Below, piece after piece: positions 1 through 6,252 of a stretch of 16,381 nt of DNA (position 1 is its first letter; every line of letters begins with the position of its first letter). Origin of the DNA: Bacillota bacterium (GTDB taxonomy: Bacteria > Bacillota > Clostridia > Peptostreptococcales > Anaerovoracaceae); assembly GCA_016293805.1 (NCBI GenBank), contig JAEDDI010000042.1, positions 1-16,381 of the forward strand, in the 5' to 3' direction. The translations under genes were made by a program, and so were the position numbers. The notes under the pieces are model-generated. The model saw only the letters and a program-made list of their open reading frames with translations. It had not been told where the DNA came from and ran no database searches.

Positions 1-74
1 AGGAAATGGGTGTCTATAATGAAGATGATATTCAGGCACTTGTGGACGAAGTACGATACGGAAAAGAAAGATAA
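1..74 (+). CDS. C-terminal tail of an unidentified small protein (cut by window edge)
   Basis: Reading from base 3, an open frame gives 23 residues (EMGVYNEDDIQALVDEVRYG and then KER) before a TAA at 72-74. The acidic, amphipathic 'EDDIQALVDEVR' end resembles the C-terminal tails of small antitoxin-like proteins of type II toxin-antitoxin systems, but too little is visible to name the family. No partner gene follows: the next 139 bases hold no start codon with a ribosome binding site that I can support. The frame is open to the left edge, so the true start lies outside the window. Confidence 0.45.
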   Translation, partial: EMGVYNEDDIQALVDEVRYGKER

Positions 75-212
75 TTATGCGGTCACTTGAAACTTTTAAT
101 CTGAAGCTATCCGCCATGTGATATCATCTCCTTAATGGCATGAAAGAAACACCATTCCACCAGAAAGCTGCGACGCAAACGACGCAAAAATACAGTAGAG
201 GGTGCCAGACGG

Positions 213-248
213 TATAAAAACAGGAGTAACCCTGAAGGGCTACTCCTG
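213..248 (-). terminator. Rho-independent terminator of the ATPase gene
   Basis: The arms at 221-233 and 236-248 (CAGGAGTA-a-CCCT and AGGG-c-TACTCCTG) pair over 12 of 13 positions with a two-base loop. Read on the minus strand, the hairpin is followed directly by TTTTTAT (complement of 214-220). It lies 34 bases beyond the stop codon of the minus-strand ATPase, so it is well placed to end that transcript. Confidence 0.8.
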
Positions 249-281
249 AATGATATTAGTAGTATCAGCTTGTTTTTTTAG

Positions 282-1556
282 TCAGAATAGCTCAACACGA
301 CCAAGCAGCAGGTCTATAAGATTGCAATGGAAAATTCCGTTGTCATCATAGAAATTGTGAGGAATATCCATGCGAACAATGATTTTTTTGAAAAAGTCCT
401 TTGTCAGCATCAGCGATGCAAGCTCAGAGGATTCCTTTTTATCCGTATCCATCTGAAAAGCTGACTGGATATATATTTTTTTATCTGCATCGTTTACAAC
501 GAAGTCGATTTCTTTTTGCACATTTGCACCGCCTGTACGGTCAGTAACAACACCAACATCAACGGAATATCCTCTGCGCAGAAGCTCATTGTAGATGATG
601 TTCTCCATAATGTGACCGGGATCGTACTGACGGTAGTTCAGTCGGGCATTACGGAGGCCGATATCCGTGTAGTAGTATTTGTTCGGATATTTGAAATAGG
701 TCTTTCCTTTCACATCATAGCGCTTTGCCATCGAAATGAGGAACGAATCAATGATATGCTGCACATAGTTGGAAACCAGAGTAGAATTGACTCTTTCGTT
801 CTTCATGCCAGTCAGCGCATTAGCAATATTCGTAGGATTGGTCAGGGAGCTGATTTGTGATGCAAGGAAATCCAGAATATCATTCAGAATATCCTCACGT
901 TCGATACCGTTGCGCTCTACAATATCCTTAACATACAGCTCGCTGTACAGAGCGGAAAGATAATTCTTTTTGTCTTTCTCGTCTGTTAACGCCAACAGAC
1001 GTGGCATACCGCCGTAAAGCATATAGGTATCCAGTGCCTTTCGCTCGTCGCCGCCTACATGAGAATAGAACTCCTCAAAGGACAGAGGGAATACATGAAT
1101 CTGGGTAGCACGACCACGAAACTCTGTAGCGATGTCCTTAGACAATCCTTTCGAGTTACTGCCGGTCACATATACATCCAAATTCTTATATGCCTTGAGT
1201 TCATTCAGCATATCATAGATGGAAACCTCGATGCCGCCATTTTCTTTATCGATTACTTTTGTGGTAAGCTGGACTTCATCAATGAAAAGATAAAACTTTT
1301 CGTCTTTCTTTCCAGAAACAAGGTCTTCAACATATTCACAAAGCGTGATTGGATTTCTGAACTTATAGTAACGTCTCTGGTCCAATTCGATTTTTATGAT
1401 ATGGTCTTCCTGAACTTCCTGTGAGAGAAGGTACTCATAGAACAGATCAAACAGCAATACTGACTTTCCGCAGCGGTGGATGCCGGTGATTACTTTGACT
1501 TCGCCGTTCCACATATGATGAATCATACGATTTAAATAAGAATCTCGTTTAATCAT
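282..1556 (-). CDS. AAA-family ATPase with C-terminal DUF4143 domain
   Basis: This 424-residue protein has the layout of the large prokaryotic AAA_14/DUF4143 family. An N-terminal P-loop (GIHRCGKS, residues 25-32) is followed by a Walker B strand (FYLFIDEVQ, D93/E94), a sensor-like TGSNSKGL segment, the family's IHVFPLSFEEF block and MLYGGMPRLL, and then a C-terminal DUF4143 region with a PD-(D/E)XK-like stretch ('DVGVVTDR...KEIDFVV'). Length is normal for the family. The start follows a GAGGTGA ribosome binding site. These proteins are soluble P-loop ATPases that occur in many copies in gut bacteria. Their function is not established, so I assign none. A decayed relative lies directly upstream at 1683-2020, which suggests local gene turnover. 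A terminator follows at 213-248. Confidence 0.93.
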   Translation of the reverse strand: MIKRDSYLNRMIHHMWNGEVKVITGIHRCGKSVLLFDLFYEYLLSQEVQEDHIIKIELDQRRYYKFRNPITLCEYVEDLVSGKKDEKFYLFIDEVQLTTKVIDKENGGIEVSIYDMLNELKAYKNLDVYVTGSNSKGLSKDIATEFRGRATQIHVFPLSFEEFYSHVGGDERKALDTYMLYGGMPRLLALTDEKDKKNYLSALYSELYVKDIVERNGIEREDILNDILDFLASQISSLTNPTNIANALTGMKNERVNSTLVSNYVQHIIDSFLISMAKRYDVKGKTYFKYPNKYYYTDIGLRNARLNYRQYDPGHIMENIIYNELLRRGYSVDVGVVTDRTGGANVQKEIDFVVNDADKKIYIQSAFQMDTDKKESSELASLMLTKDFFKKIIVRMDIPHNFYDDNGIFHCNLIDLLLGRVELF

Positions 1557-1682
1557 TATGTCACCTCGTACTTTCGACGATTCCGTCGCTACTTTCTTGT
1601 ATAGAATGCCGCGAATTCTTCAAATTATCAATAGTAACACATAAAATTCATAATAAAGTTACGACATTTGCGTCGTAAGCAC

Positions 1683-2020
1683 ACGGAAGCTGAAAGGGAA
1701 TACATGGATTTCAATGTATCGTCCGGTGAATAGTGCAGCCAGATCAGCACTCAGCAAAAATGCATTTGGACCTCATCGACAAACAGATAATTTGTCTTTC
1801 CTTCCTGATAATGCTCTTCCGCATAGGAATGCAAAGCATGATATCCTTTGATTTCTTCGAATTCAAGATTTATGAAGTCGATAAAAATGATATTAATGTT
1901 TCACTGTTTTCCTTCAGGTAATCGATATACGCCTGCATCAGTTTTGATTTTCCGCAGCGACGGATTCCAGTAATGATTTTTATAAGGTGTTCGGTTTAAT
2001 TCAATGATCCTATCCAGATC
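1683..2020 (-). pseudogene. Decayed second copy of an AAA_14/DUF4143 ATPase
   Basis: Minus-strand translation in shifting frames recovers the family in the right order: LDRIIELNRTP (near 2020-1990), then after a shift IKIITGIRRCGKSKLMQAYI with an intact P-loop, then after another shift IIFIDFINLEFEEIKGYHAL and NYLFVDEV. The sequence then jumps to NAFLLSADLAALFTGRYIEI and HVFPFSF, where it ends. The intact neighbour has 34 residues between DEVQ and TGSN that are missing here, so about 100 bases were deleted. The C-terminal half, including DUF4143, is absent. At least two frameshifts, one internal deletion and a 3' truncation make this a dead gene. It is clearly a different member of the family (GIRRCGKS, TGRYIEIHVFP) and not a recent duplicate of the intact gene. 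Confidence 0.85.
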
Positions 2021-2112
2021 ATTCGGAAGATTGGCTGAATATTATTCGTAAGATTGGCGAAATATCGTTAGTGATGTTGGAAAAATATCAGTCGGCAGAT
2101 TGGTGAAAATCA
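2021..2112. repeat. Four imperfect 23-bp tandem repeats
   Basis: Units at 2021-2043, 2044-2066, 2067-2089 and 2090-2112 share the core pattern AGATTGGcgaAAATatc. The first unit begins ATTCGGAAGATTGGCTGAAT and the second ATTCGTAAGATTGGCGAAAT. Units 1 and 2 are close copies; units 3 and 4 are more diverged. The period is not a multiple of three. The array starts exactly where recognisable homology of the ATPase remnant ends. It could be the repeat-rich 3' end of another lost gene or a simple slippage array. Confidence 0.7.
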
Positions 2113-2280
2113 CAGCATTGTATTGTGCCGTCTCTCCCGCGACGATGATCAGCAGGGGGACAGTAATTCAATCGTCAATTAGAATTAATATGTAAAGGGT
2201 GGTTTCTCCACCCGAATACACATGACTGCGGCTCATTTGTGGTGAATTGAAAAGCAGTTATAGAAAAGGAGCAGAATTTT

Positions 2281-2376
2281 ATGAAATCTATCTTTGAAGA
2301 AATGGGCAGTAAATACCGTCAAATGGGAGATTATTTCATTCCCGACATTACTTTGCTGGATGACGGCGAATATCAG
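2281..2376 (+). pseudogene. tnpV: Truncated tnpV (transposon-encoded protein TnpV), N-terminal fragment
   Basis: A good ribosome binding site (AAAAGGAG, 9 bases upstream) precedes MKSIFEEMGSKYRQMGDYFI followed by PDITL. This matches the conserved N-terminus of TnpV, a small protein carried by clostridial transposons and integrative elements. Family members are about 110-120 residues. Here the similarity stops after about 25-30 residues and the frame runs into sequence that is antisense to the relB gene, with unrelated residues up to a stop at 2530-2532. The element is therefore truncated, and the exact breakpoint lies somewhere around 2355-2376. A 6-bp GGGTGG/CCACCC hairpin sits upstream at 2197-2213 without a T-run. 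The fragment marks a former mobile element insertion. Confidence 0.7.
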
Positions 2377-2653
2377 AAAGAACCGTTTTTGCGTCTTTGG
2401 TTCGACCAGCTTTCATATCCGCATATCCTATCTCCAGCTCTGCGTGCAATTCGTCTGTTCCCAACATACTTATGTCTGTGGGCGTTCTGTCTGGGATTTT
2501 TACTTCAAAAGGAAGTCCTCGCTGTAAGATAATCTGTTTATAAAACATATTGATAGCGTTAGAAGCAGGAATACCCAGTGTAGAGAGGATTTTTTCAGCC
2601 TGCTCTTTGACTTCAGGTTCTATTCTCGCATATAAATTTGCTGACTTTGCCAT
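2348..2653 (-). CDS. RelB/DinJ-family antitoxin, without an adjacent toxin gene
   Basis: This 101-residue protein has the RelB/DinJ ribbon-helix-helix N-terminus (SANLYARIEPEVKEQAEKIL, then GIPASNAINMFYKQIILQRG and LPFEVKIP), followed by an acidic toxin-binding tail (HAELEIGYADMKAGRTKDAK). In this family the antitoxin binds DNA as a dimer, represses its own promoter and neutralises a YafQ/RelE-type ribonuclease normally encoded just downstream. Here the downstream side (below 2348) is occupied by the truncated tnpV on the opposite strand, and no toxin is present. The last residues (SDIRRHPAK) may partly derive from the junction with foreign DNA. The start is supported by AAAGGAG about 7 bases upstream and by a consensus promoter. 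It may be a solitary antitoxin relic that is still expressed. Confidence 0.85.
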   Translation of the reverse strand: MAKSANLYARIEPEVKEQAEKILSTLGIPASNAINMFYKQIILQRGLPFEVKIPDRTPTDISMLGTDELHAELEIGYADMKAGRTKDAKTVLSDIRRHPAK

Positions 2654-2691
2654 AATAACAACGCTCCTTTCTCATGCATATCTTTTTCTTT

Positions 2692-2720
2692 ATTATACAC
2701 GAGTGTCCGTACAATAGCAA
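2692..2720 (-). promoter_or_regulatory. relB promoter with palindromic operator
   Basis: On the minus strand, TTGCTA (2715-2720) and TATAAT (2692-2697) are separated by 17 bases. A perfect palindrome, ACACGAGTGT with ACAC/GTGT arms (2697-2706), overlaps the downstream end of the spacer and the edge of the -10 box. This is where an autoregulating RelB-type antitoxin would be expected to bind. The operator role is inference. Confidence 0.65.
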
Positions 2721-2741
2721 TACATTATTTCTTACGCTCCA

Positions 2742-2986
2742 ATGATACGGTTGATGTGCCTTAACTTCCAGCCGTTCTGGTGGTCACCTGTAACTGCACT
2801 TACTGACATGTGCGAGGTTCTGCGCCTCATATACAGTGGATATACCAATGCGGAAATCGCGGATGAACTTGTCATTTCTATAAACACAGTTAAAAAAACA
2901 CACAAAACATGTATGAGAAGCTGGCAATCGGAAACCGTATGGAACTGATTCAGCTTATCATGGAAAAAACGGAAAAGAAAGGCTGA
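2742..2986 (+). pseudogene. LuxR-type HTH regulator remnant with a frameshift
   Basis: The frame from 2742 reads into a classic LuxR/GerE helix-turn-helix: EVLRLIYSGYTNAEIADELV then ISINTVKK. After the A-run near 2890-2910 the family signature continues in a different frame as MYEKLAIGNRMELIQLIMEK and TEKKG, ending at TGA 2984-2986. Eleven bases lie between the VKK codons and the ATG of MYEKL, where the family normally has twelve (four residues such as HTKH), so a one-base deletion explains the break. Upstream of the HTH there is no recognisable sensor or receiver domain, so the gene is also truncated at its 5' side. Confidence 0.75.
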
Positions 2987-2994
2987 CAGCAGCT

Positions 2995-3042
2995 GATATG
3001 TACCCCCTCTACTGGTTTTGTCCAGTAAAGGGGGTACATATC
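2995..3042. repeat. Long near-perfect palindrome with 21-bp arms
   Basis: The arms at 2995-3015 and 3022-3042 pair at 20 of 21 positions around a six-base loop (TTTTGT). The left arm begins GATATGTACCCCCT and the right arm ends AGGGGGTACATATC. It starts 8 bases after the stop of the LuxR remnant. There is no T-run on either side, so it is not a standard intrinsic terminator, although the stem is strong enough to affect transcription or mRNA stability. The core TCCAGTAAAGGGGGTACAT recalls terminal repeats of some insertion sequences, so two abutting element ends are an alternative. Confidence 0.7.
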
Positions 3043-3224
3043 ATTTATGCAGAAGCTGCGTTTGTTATTCTGTTTTCCAAATCATTCTCCGGCCTGGCTT
3101 TCACATAATCAGGGCCTGCTGTCTGCAGAAGCTCGTCCGCTTATATCATATACAACAATGTTCAAGTGATGAAACTGCTGAAATACCGGCTGCATACACC
3201 ATTTTTTAACTTCCGAATGTGATT

Positions 3225-3252
3225 TTGTCACAGCAACACCGCCTTATATGGT
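3225..3252 (+). promoter_or_regulatory. Putative promoter of the CoA-disulfide reductase gene
   Basis: TTGTCA at 3225-3230 is followed after 16 bases by TATGGT at 3247-3252. A second -10-like hexamer, TATACT at 3254-3259, lacks a -35 at normal spacing. The assignment is moderate because the -10 is weak. Confidence 0.4.
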
Positions 3253-3287
3253 ATATACTGTAATTATAGATTAGGGAAAGGCGGTGT
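3236..3287. repeat. 10-bp inverted repeat bracketing the promoter/RBS region
   Basis: ACACCGCCTT (3236-3245) and AAGGCGGTGT (3278-3287) are perfect inverted copies separated by 32 bases. The right arm contains the ribosome binding site of the following gene, and the left arm lies in the promoter spacer. It may be a split operator, or, if transcription starts further upstream, a stem that hides the ribosome binding site. Confidence 0.6.
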
Positions 3288-3293
3288 ATCAGG

Positions 3294-4985
3294 ATGAAAG
3301 TTATAATTATAGGGGGCGTTGCAGCCGGTGCAACAGCAGCAGCACGTATAAGGCGGCTTGATGAAAAAGCAGAGATAACAGTATTTGAGCGTTCAGGGTA
3401 CATATCATATGCAAACTGCGGTCTTCCGTATTACATAGGAGATGTCATAACAGATCCTGCGCAGCTGACTCTTCAGACACCTGAAAGCTTCTTCACACGT
3501 TTCAGAATAGACATGAAGGTTCATCATGAGGTGACGGCGATTCACCCGGACAGCAAAACAGTTTCCGTCAGAAACCTTGAAACAGGTGAAGAATTTACCG
3601 AAGCATACGACAAACTGATTCTTGCGCCAGGTGCAAAACCTTCACAGCCTAGGCTTTCCGGAATCGGAATTGACAGGCTCTTCACGCTGCGTACGGTTGA
3701 AGACACCTTCAGAATCAGGGAATATATCAGGGAAAACAGACCTGAATCTGCGGTGCTTGCAGGAGGAGGTTTCATAAGTCTTGAGCTTGCAGAAAATCTG
3801 ACTGAACTTGGTATGGACGTGACGATTGTCCAGCGTCCTATGCAGCTTATGAATCCGTTTGATCCTGAAATGGCAGCATTTATTCACAGCCAGCTGAGAA
3901 GACACGGCGTAAAACTTGCGCTTGGATATACTGTTGAAGGATTTGAGGAATCAGGAGAAGGTGTGGATGTTCTTTTAAAGGACGCAAAACCGCTTCACGC
4001 TGACATGGTCATAATGGCGATAGGAGTTACTCCCGATACCCATCTTGCAGAAGAAGCAGGTCTTGAGCTTGGAATCAGGGGCAGCATAGTTGTAAACGAC
4101 CGTATGGAAACCTCAGTTCCGGACATATACGCGGCCGGTGATGCTGTTCAGGTCAGACACTTTGTAACAGGTCAGGATGCTGTCATATCACTGGCAGGCC
4201 CTGCAAACAGACAGGGCAGGATAATTGCCGATAATATCTGCGGAGGTGACAGCAGATATACAGGAAGCCAGGGAAGCTCAGTAATCAGGATATTTGAAAT
4301 GACAGCAGCTGTAACAGGAATAAATGAGACAGGTGCGAAGAATGCCGGCATTGATGCCGACTCTGTTATTCTCTCGCCGATGAACCATGCCGGATATTAT
4401 CCCGGCGGCAGCCTGATGACAATTAAAGCAGTCTTTGAGAAAGAGACATACCGTCTTCTCGGAGCTCAGATTATAGGATATGAAGGTGTTGACAAGCGGA
4501 TAGATGTAATTGCGACAGCAATTCGCTCGGGAATGAAGGCGACAGAGCTTAAGGATCTTGACCTGGCATATGCTCCTCCTTATTCTTCTGCAAAAGATCC
4601 TGTTAACATGGTAGGGTTTATAATAGACAATATTTCGAAGGGAATACTGAAGCAGTGGCATCTTGAGGAACTTCAGACCATTATGGATAAGAATGATGTG
4701 ACGCTTCTCGATACCAGAACCTGCGAGGAATACGAGAGAGGTCATATAGAAGGCTTCAGGAATATCCCTGTCGATGAGCTTCGCGACCGCCTTGATGAGA
4801 TTAAAAGGGGTAACCCTGTATATGTAATCTGCCAGAGCGGACTTCGAAGCTACATCGCATGCCGCATCCTTGAAGGCAGCGGATTTGAGGCATATAACTT
4901 CTGCGGCGGATTCAGGCTTTATGATACGGTGAAAAATGACAGGTACCTTACAGAGAAATCCACCGCCTGCGGTATGGATATTTAA
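3294..4985 (+). CDS. CoA-disulfide reductase / NAD(P)H-polysulfide oxidoreductase with C-terminal rhodanese domain
   Basis: This 563-residue flavoprotein has an N-terminal FAD-binding GGVAAG motif (7-12), the single redox cysteine in SYANCGLPYY (C42), an NAD(P)-binding GGGFISLE (157-164), a second FAD motif AAGDAV (280-285), a dimerisation domain, and from about residue 457 a rhodanese domain with the active-site loop CQSGLRS (C513). This arrangement matches the CoADR-RHD/Npsr group, which reduces CoA disulfide or CoA-persulfide/polysulfides with NAD(P)H, the rhodanese cysteine handling sulfane sulfur. It is soluble and cytoplasmic. It appears monocistronic, with a terminator immediately downstream and a convergent luxR. 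The start follows AAAGGCGG about 9 bases upstream. The exact substrate (CoA disulfide or polysulfide) cannot be told from sequence. Confidence 0.93.
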   Translation: MKVIIIGGVAAGATAAARIRRLDEKAEITVFERSGYISYANCGLPYYIGDVITDPAQLTLQTPESFFTRFRIDMKVHHEVTAIHPDSKTVSVRNLETGEEFTEAYDKLILAPGAKPSQPRLSGIGIDRLFTLRTVEDTFRIREYIRENRPESAVLAGGGFISLELAENLTELGMDVTIVQRPMQLMNPFDPEMAAFIHSQLRRHGVKLALGYTVEGFEESGEGVDVLLKDAKPLHADMVIMAIGVTPDTHLAEEAGLELGIRGSIVVNDRMETSVPDIYAAGDAVQVRHFVTGQDAVISLAGPANRQGRIIADNICGGDSRYTGSQGSSVIRIFEMTAAVTGINETGAKNAGIDADSVILSPMNHAGYYPGGSLMTIKAVFEKETYRLLGAQIIGYEGVDKRIDVIATAIRSGMKATELKDLDLAYAPPYSSAKDPVNMVGFIIDNISKGILKQWHLEELQTIMDKNDVTLLDTRTCEEYERGHIEGFRNIPVDELRDRLDEIKRGNPVYVICQSGLRSYIACRILEGSGFEAYNFCGGFRLYDTVKNDRYLTEKSTACGMDI

Positions 4986-5004
4986 TATGGAGTAATAATA
5001 GTAA

Positions 5005-5034
5005 AGATTCCGGCGTCACAGCCGGAATCTCTGT
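5005..5034. terminator. Bidirectional terminator between convergent genes
   Basis: AGATTCCGGC (5005-5014) and GCCGGAATCT (5021-5030) form a perfect 10-bp stem with a six-base loop. The plus side continues CTGTTATTTT; the minus side continues TTACTATTATT. It lies between the stop of the flavoprotein (4985) and the stop of the minus-strand luxR (5034). Confidence 0.85.
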
Positions 5035-5996
5035 TATTTTCCGAATACTTTAGTTATGAGTTCGTATCTGTTTTTTACTCCTGATTTCTGGAATATGTTG
5101 TTTATATGTCTTTTGACAGTGTTTTCTGCAATGAAAAGTGTTTCTGCTATCTCAGGGTTGTTCATGCCGCCGCATATAAGTTCAAGAACTTCGGCCTCAC
5201 GCTTTGTAAGTCCTTCCTCTTTTACAAATTCAGCAAGCTTTTCTTCTTTCTGAACCTCGCTGCGGTCAAGGAACAGCTCAAGAGGGTCTTTTCTGAAAAA
5301 GAACAGAATTATAACAATGTCGATGATGCAGTATGCGATGAGAACAGGATCGATTATAACGCCTGAGATTACCGACTTGCCTGCCTGTGATACTGATTCA
5401 TAGTCAAACAGTGATATCCACAGCATATACAAAATAAGCGTTACAGTGAAGAACAAAGACCCGTTTCTCATAAAGCCTTTTTCGTGGTTCTTGATGGACT
5501 TGACAAGGTATATGGCGGCAATGGATATAACAGCGGCTGCAAACAGGCTGTTTAAGCCTATTACCGTATATCTCCAGCCGGCATCAGGGATATAGGAGAT
5601 ATCTGTATCCAGTTGGTATTCCGCTTTTATAAGGACTATGGTCTCGACGATGAATATGTATATAAGGGTTATAATAGTTATTATTCTCTTGTCCACAAGC
5701 GGTTTTCTTCCCGCAAAGTTCATTATGACATCTAGCCAGCATATTACCATCATGCAGAAGCACAGATCCGAGAAGCACCCCAGCAGCTTGATACTGGATA
5801 CACTTACATTTATCTGCTGAAAATAGTAGTGAAGAAATGCAAAAAGAAAATATGCGAAAAAAAGCAGGGTCAGAGAACACATGCTTTTGTTGATGGGATT
5901 CCTCTTTTTGGCTGCAAGCACCAGAGCTAAAAGTGCAACCATGAACATAAGAAGAGTCATGACTATAGTTGAAATAATTAAAAAAGGTCCTATCAC
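5034..5996 (-). CDS. Membrane-anchored LuxR-type transcriptional regulator
   Basis: The 320-residue protein has about seven hydrophobic segments across residues 1-235 (for example IISTIVMTLLMFMVALLALV near the start, IITIITLIYIFIVETIVLI, and PVLIAYCIIDIVIILFFF just before the DNA-binding part). These are followed by a LuxR/GerE HTH at the C-terminus: LTKREAEVLELICGGMNNPE, IAETLFIAENTVKRHINNIF, then NRYELI. No receiver domain is present, so the membrane portion is probably the sensor or localises the regulator to the membrane. The ligand is unknown. The start is GTG at 5994-5996, supported by GGGGGAAG (6006-6013) and by the consensus promoter upstream. It converges with the flavoprotein gene. 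Its upstream region is unusually complex, with duplicated modules. Confidence 0.85.
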   Translation of the reverse strand: MIGPFLIISTIVMTLLMFMVALLALVLAAKKRNPINKSMCSLTLLFFAYFLFAFLHYYFQQINVSVSSIKLLGCFSDLCFCMMVICWLDVIMNFAGRKPLVDKRIITIITLIYIFIVETIVLIKAEYQLDTDISYIPDAGWRYTVIGLNSLFAAAVISIAAIYLVKSIKNHEKGFMRNGSLFFTVTLILYMLWISLFDYESVSQAGKSVISGVIIDPVLIAYCIIDIVIILFFFRKDPLELFLDRSEVQKEEKLAEFVKEEGLTKREAEVLELICGGMNNPEIAETLFIAENTVKRHINNIFQKSGVKNRYELITKVFGK

Positions 5997-6042
5997 GATA
6001 TATCTTCCCCCAAATACAACAGACTTATATTTCTACCCGCCT

Positions 6043-6072
6043 ATTATACCAATACCGACTTTAAATTGTCAA
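6043..6072 (-). promoter_or_regulatory. Consensus promoter of luxR
   Basis: On the minus strand, TTGACA (6067-6072), an 18-base spacer and TATAAT (6043-6048) form a near-perfect sigma-A promoter with an extended -10 (TGGTATAAT). The start codon lies about 45 bases downstream. The same sequence context recurs, with damaged -10 and -35 boxes, in both upstream module copies. Confidence 0.8.
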
Positions 6073-6127
6073 AAGGATATATGAACTTGATAAGAAAACA
6101 GACCGGAAATATCTGTCATGATTTTTC

Positions 6128-6163
6128 CAAAAAATACAACAGACTGATGCTGCCATCAGTCTG
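6128..6163 (-). terminator. Terminator-like hairpin in module copy A
   Basis: CAGACTGATG (6140-6149) and CATCAGTCTG (6154-6163) pair perfectly around a four-base loop. Read on the minus strand, the stem is followed by TTGTATTTTTT. It lies just downstream of the decayed promoter of copy A, so any minus-strand transcript entering here would tend to stop before luxR. Confidence 0.65.
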
Positions 6164-6204
6164 TCATACCAATACTAACTTTGGGTTGTCATAATGTGTG
6201 TTCC

Positions 6205-6252
6205 GTTACATGATATACATTCCTGTTAAATGCATATACATGCTGTTAAGGG
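6205..6252. repeat. Iterated 20-bp direct repeats (operator-like), copy A
   Basis: Units GTTACATGATATACATTCCT (6205-6224), GTTAAATGCATATACATGCT (6225-6244) and a partial third, GTTAAGGG (6245-6252), follow head to tail. The spacing is about two helical turns, typical of cooperative regulator sites. The repeats lie about 130-180 bases upstream of the luxR -10 box. Confidence 0.65.

Noticed and set aside
3045..3140. Minus-strand open stretch reading ADELLQTAGPDYVKARPEND and LENRITNAASA between two stops
   Set aside because: It reads like protein, perhaps the tail of a lost gene, but it has no start codon, is only 31 residues and matches no family I recognise. The frame is closed upstream by a TAA.
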